The notes below the pieces were generated by a model. It saw only the letters and a program-made list of their open reading frames with translations. It had not been told where the DNA came from and did no database searches. The position numbers and the translations under genes were made by a program. A stretch of DNA of 64,000 nucleotides, from NCBI GenBank assembly GCA_040755415.1, contig JBFMAZ010000013.1:12280-76279 (forward strand), read 5' to 3'. Below, piece by piece: positions 61,336-64,000 of this stretch. Position 1 is the stretch's first letter; each line of letters begins with the position of its first letter. This DNA is from QYQD01 sp040755415. GTDB taxonomy: Bacteria > Desulfobacterota > QYQD01.

Positions 61336-62105
61336 TCAAGAGAAGAAAAAAGAAAAGGGATAAGAGGAGACGGGGCATCTATATCCTGCCCAATCTTTTT
61401 ACGACGGCCAGCCTGTTTAGCGGGTTTTATAGTATTGTTTCTGCTATGGGAGGCCATTATTACGCGGCTGCAGTGGCCATACTTATTTCCTGTGTCTTTG
61501 ACATGCTGGACGGCAGAATTGCCCGTTTGACCAGGACCACCAGCCGGTTTGGGCTGGAATACGACTCCCTCTCGGATCTCGTGGCCTTTGGCGTAGCCCC
61601 GGCTATACTGGCATTTCTCTGGGCATTGCAGCCCTATCGCCGTCTGGGCTGGCTGGCTGCCTTTCTTTATGTGGCCACGTGCGCATTGCGGCTGGCCCGG
61701 TTTAACACCCAGGTTAACAACATTGACAGCCGCTATTTTAACGGCCTCCCTTGTCCTAGTGCCGCCGCCCTGGTAGCTACGAGTATTTTGCTGCACCACG
61801 AATTATCAGGTAGTACGGGGACGTTTCAGCATCCGGGTGTGCTTATAATGATATATATCCTTTCTTATCTTATGGTCAGCACTATACCCTATCATAGTCT
61901 TAAAAGTTCACAAATCTTTCAGAAGAAGCCTTTTCATGTCCTGGTAGCGGCCATCTTGCTCATCATGGTTATAGCTATGGAGCCCCATATCACCCTGTTC
62001 ATATTAACGGCACTCTATGTTGCTTCCGGGCCGGTCCTTTTTGTAGCCCTTTACCGCCGCCGGAAAGCGGAGAAACTCCTGGCTGAACAAGGCCAAACCC
62101 ACTAA
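61332..62105 (+). CDS. pssA: CDP-diacylglycerol--serine O-phosphatidyltransferase
   Basis: 257-residue membrane protein. CDP-alcohol phosphotransferase motif DMLDGRIARLTRTTSRFG and LEYDSLSDLVAFGVAPA (D-x2-D-G-x2-A-R-x8-G-x3-D-x3-D). Several membrane helices. A basic N-terminus IKRRKKKRDKRRRG. ATGA overlap with psd couples the two steps of PE synthesis. Confidence 0.97.
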   Translation: MIKRRKKKRDKRRRGIYILPNLFTTASLFSGFYSIVSAMGGHYYAAAVAILISCVFDMLDGRIARLTRTTSRFGLEYDSLSDLVAFGVAPAILAFLWALQPYRRLGWLAAFLYVATCALRLARFNTQVNNIDSRYFNGLPCPSAAALVATSILLHHELSGSTGTFQHPGVLIMIYILSYLMVSTIPYHSLKSSQIFQKKPFHVLVAAILLIMVIAMEPHITLFILTALYVASGPVLFVALYRRRKAEKLLAEQGQTH

Positions 62106-62122
62106 AAGAGAATCGCTAAGTC

Positions 62123-63655
62123 ATGAAGGATAAGATTTTTATTTTTGATACAACCTTGCGGGATGGCGAGCAATCGCCAGGCGCCAGCATGAATATCAGC
62201 GAGAAGGTGCGCATAGCGCATCAACTGGAAAAATTAAATGTGGATGTCATAGAGGCGGGATTCCCCGTGGCCTCCAGGGGCGATTTTGAAGCCGTAAAGG
62301 CCGTGGCCAAAGAGATAAAAAATATCCAGGTGGCGGCCCTGGCCCGGGCCAATACCAAGGACATCGACCGGGCCGCAGAGGCCCTTAAGGTGGCCAAATA
62401 CCCATGTATCCACACATTTATTGCCACTTCGGATATCCATCTCAAGTATAAGCTGAAAAAGAGCCGTGAAGAGGTCTTTAAAATGGCGGCGGAGGCTGTA
62501 AAGTACGCCCGGCGTTTTACGGACAGCGTAGAGTTTTCCGCCGAAGATGCCTCACGCAGTGACCTGGACTTTGTCTGCAAGGTCTTTGCCTCGGTGATAA
62601 AGGCAGGGGCCACGGTTCTCAATTTCCCGGACACCGTCGGATATGCTGTACCGGATGAATTCGGGCAAAAGATTAAATATGTCATGGAGCATACTCCGGG
62701 TATAGAGAAGGCCCGGTTAAGTGTACATTGCCACAATGATCTTGGTCTGGCGGTGGCTAATTCCCTGGCCGCCATAGCCCATGGGGCGCGTCAGGTAGAA
62801 GTGACTATAAACGGCATAGGCGAGAGGGCCGGCAACGCCGCTTTGGAAGAAGTGGTCATGGCTATCCGGACGCGGGCGGATGCCCTCAAGGTGCAAACGG
62901 ATATAGTTACGGAACACATCTGTGCCTCCAGCCGGCTTGTTACCATGATTACCGGCATACCCGTTCAGCCCAACAAGGCCATAGTGGGGGCGAATGCCTT
63001 TGCGCATGAGGCCGGGATACATCAGGACGGTGTGTTAAAGGAACGGACCACTTATGAGATTATTAATCCGTGCGCTATTGGCCTGGCCAAAAGCAGCCTG
63101 GTGATGGGAAAACACTCCGGCCGGCATGCCTTCAATCAGAAACTGAAAGAGCTCGGGTATAAGCTGGGTGAGGCCGACATAGACCGGGTATTCGAGAGAT
63201 TTAAGGACCTGGCAGATAAGAAGAAGACTATCGTTGATGACGACATCGAGGCCCTGGTTACGGACGAGATCTTTCGGGGCAAGGATAAATACCGCTTGGT
63301 CTATCTGGGGGTAGTTACCGGAACCGAGGCTGTCCCGACGGCTACCGTTCAGATCGACATTGACGGGAAACTCCATCGGGAGGCCGAGTTCGGAGTTGGC
63401 CCGATTGATGCGACCTTTAACGCCATCACCAAGATAACCAAGGTTAAGGCGAAGCTACTCCGTTTTTCGGTGAACTCTATCACCGGGGGCACGGATGCCC
63501 AGGGAGAAGTTACCGTACGGCTGGAGGAAGATGGGCAGGTGGTAATTGGCCAGGGGGCAGATGCGGACATTATTATAGCCAGCGCCAAGGCATTTCTAAA
63601 TGCCTTAAACAGACTGGAATATCTCAAGAAAAATCCAGTCAAGTCGCTTTATTAA
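62123..63655 (+). CDS. leuA: 2-isopropylmalate synthase
   Basis: 510-residue enzyme, first committed step of leucine synthesis. FDTTLRDGEQSPGASMN (metal and ketoacid site), SVEFSAEDASRSDLDF, LSVHCHNDLGLAVANSLAAI (HxH metal ligands), GERAGNAALEE and HEAGIHQDGVLKER. The C-terminal 130 residues are the leucine feedback domain. Last gene of the ilv-psd-pssA-leu run. Confidence 0.97.
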   Translation: MKDKIFIFDTTLRDGEQSPGASMNISEKVRIAHQLEKLNVDVIEAGFPVASRGDFEAVKAVAKEIKNIQVAALARANTKDIDRAAEALKVAKYPCIHTFIATSDIHLKYKLKKSREEVFKMAAEAVKYARRFTDSVEFSAEDASRSDLDFVCKVFASVIKAGATVLNFPDTVGYAVPDEFGQKIKYVMEHTPGIEKARLSVHCHNDLGLAVANSLAAIAHGARQVEVTINGIGERAGNAALEEVVMAIRTRADALKVQTDIVTEHICASSRLVTMITGIPVQPNKAIVGANAFAHEAGIHQDGVLKERTTYEIINPCAIGLAKSSLVMGKHSGRHAFNQKLKELGYKLGEADIDRVFERFKDLADKKKTIVDDDIEALVTDEIFRGKDKYRLVYLGVVTGTEAVPTATVQIDIDGKLHREAEFGVGPIDATFNAITKITKVKAKLLRFSVNSITGGTDAQGEVTVRLEEDGQVVIGQGADADIIIASAKAFLNALNRLEYLKKNPVKSLY

Positions 63656-63711
63656 GATCGCCACTAAGGCACCAAGACACAAAGGACAAAGGAGAAAAAA
63701 GTATAATTCTC

Positions 63712-63873
63712 GTAACACTTTAGGTTTTTGAAAAATATAGCTAAGCAAGGCGCTATAAGGGCCAAAATCCCCCTCAATCCCCCTTTTCCAAAGGGGGAAG
63801 TGTTTCTCCTCCCTTTGGAAAAGGGAGGTTGGGAGGGATTGAAGAATACATTTTCAAACAGCTAAACTGATAC
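63712..63873 (+). mobile_element. MITE family 1, copy E (162 bp)
   Basis: Subtype as the copy at 53030. Left flank TAATTCTC does not repeat on the right (CGATATTC), so the original duplication is lost or the copy has recombined. Separated by only 16 bases from the next copy. Confidence 0.82.
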
Positions 63874-63889
63874 CGATATTCGAATTTCG

Positions 63890-64000
63890 GTAACACTTTA
63901 GCTGCTTGAAAAAAGCTGGTCGTCCAGAAAGCGGCGCCTCAAAAATCCCCCTTAATCCCCCTTTTTCAAAGGGGGAAACGTCTCTCCTCCCTTTGGAAAA
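63890..64000 (+). mobile_element. MITE family 1, copy F, cut by window end
   Basis: Starts GTAACACTTTAGCTGCTTG and follows the A/B subtype with several changes. The right end lies beyond the window, so no target duplication can be tested. Confidence 0.8.

Noticed and set aside
1..64000. tRNA, rRNA, SRP RNA or tmRNA genes
   Set aside because: The intergenic spaces were read and no cloverleaf or conserved RNA segment was recognised; a covariance-model search was not possible.

Overview
The window reads as a chromosomal segment of an anaerobic bacterium of the Desulfobacterota (former Deltaproteobacteria) type. Reasons: a DUF6178 protein and a short ~200-residue EF-Ts; an adenylate kinase whose LID resembles the metal-binding kinases of Desulfovibrio; selA (selenocysteine synthesis); a short GNAT-type N-acetylglutamate synthase paired with argJ; and a large block of multihaem c-type cytochromes. 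Species cannot be named from the sequence alone. No rRNA, tRNA, CRISPR array, prophage or intact transposase gene was seen.

Layout. 1-6673 (minus strand): a translation/RNA operon read leftwards, ffh-rpsP-khpA-rimM-trmD-SPOUT methylase-rplS-rnhB-yraN, followed by a DUF6178 gene cut by the window edge. 6817-9613 (plus): rpoZ-dnaJ-moaC-birA, closed by a strong terminator facing adk. 10846-25744: accessory block for extracellular electron transfer: a beta-propeller lipoprotein, a large outer-membrane beta-barrel with an inserted discoidin-like domain, three CsgG/GNA1162-like lipoproteins, a tandem-duplicated parvulin lipoprotein, a 26-haem lipoprotein, a 16-haem secreted cytochrome, an NHL propeller, a DUF2155 lipoprotein and a divergent cytochrome with five CXXCH motifs plus one CX5CH. 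25830-32166 (minus): cNMP/PilZ protein, selA, a TPR/degenerate-GGDEF protein, and GAF-gapA. 32545-38891: a type III restriction locus, mod-fic-res, whose mod gene is split by a 162-bp mobile element. 38961-63655: housekeeping genes: alr, argS, SPOR protein, NAGS, secA, argJ, rpsB-tsf-pyrH-frr-uppS-cdsA-dxr-rseP-tsaB, then ilvB-ilvN-ilvC-psd-pssA-leuA.

The most distinctive non-coding feature is a set of non-autonomous mobile repeats. One family (about 162 bp, ends GTAACAC.../GTATCAG..., 8-bp target duplications) occurs at 1326, 33137, 53030, 59399, 63712 and 63890, with a diverged relative at 44005; ends and duplication length suggest mobilisation by an IS66-type transposase (inference). Other element types lie at 10521 and 24566 (5-bp duplications), 23584 (6-bp duplication) and 16092. 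GC-rich palindromes related to the core of the first family are also inserted in frame inside protein genes (TPR protein, mod).

How the parts work together: the 10.8-25.7 kb block has all components expected of an outer-membrane electron conduit (porin, lipid-anchored and soluble multihaem cytochromes, periplasmic foldase, accessory lipoproteins) and probably lets the cell exchange electrons with minerals or partner cells. The restriction locus looks recently inactivated. The rest is core translation, envelope-lipid and amino-acid metabolism.
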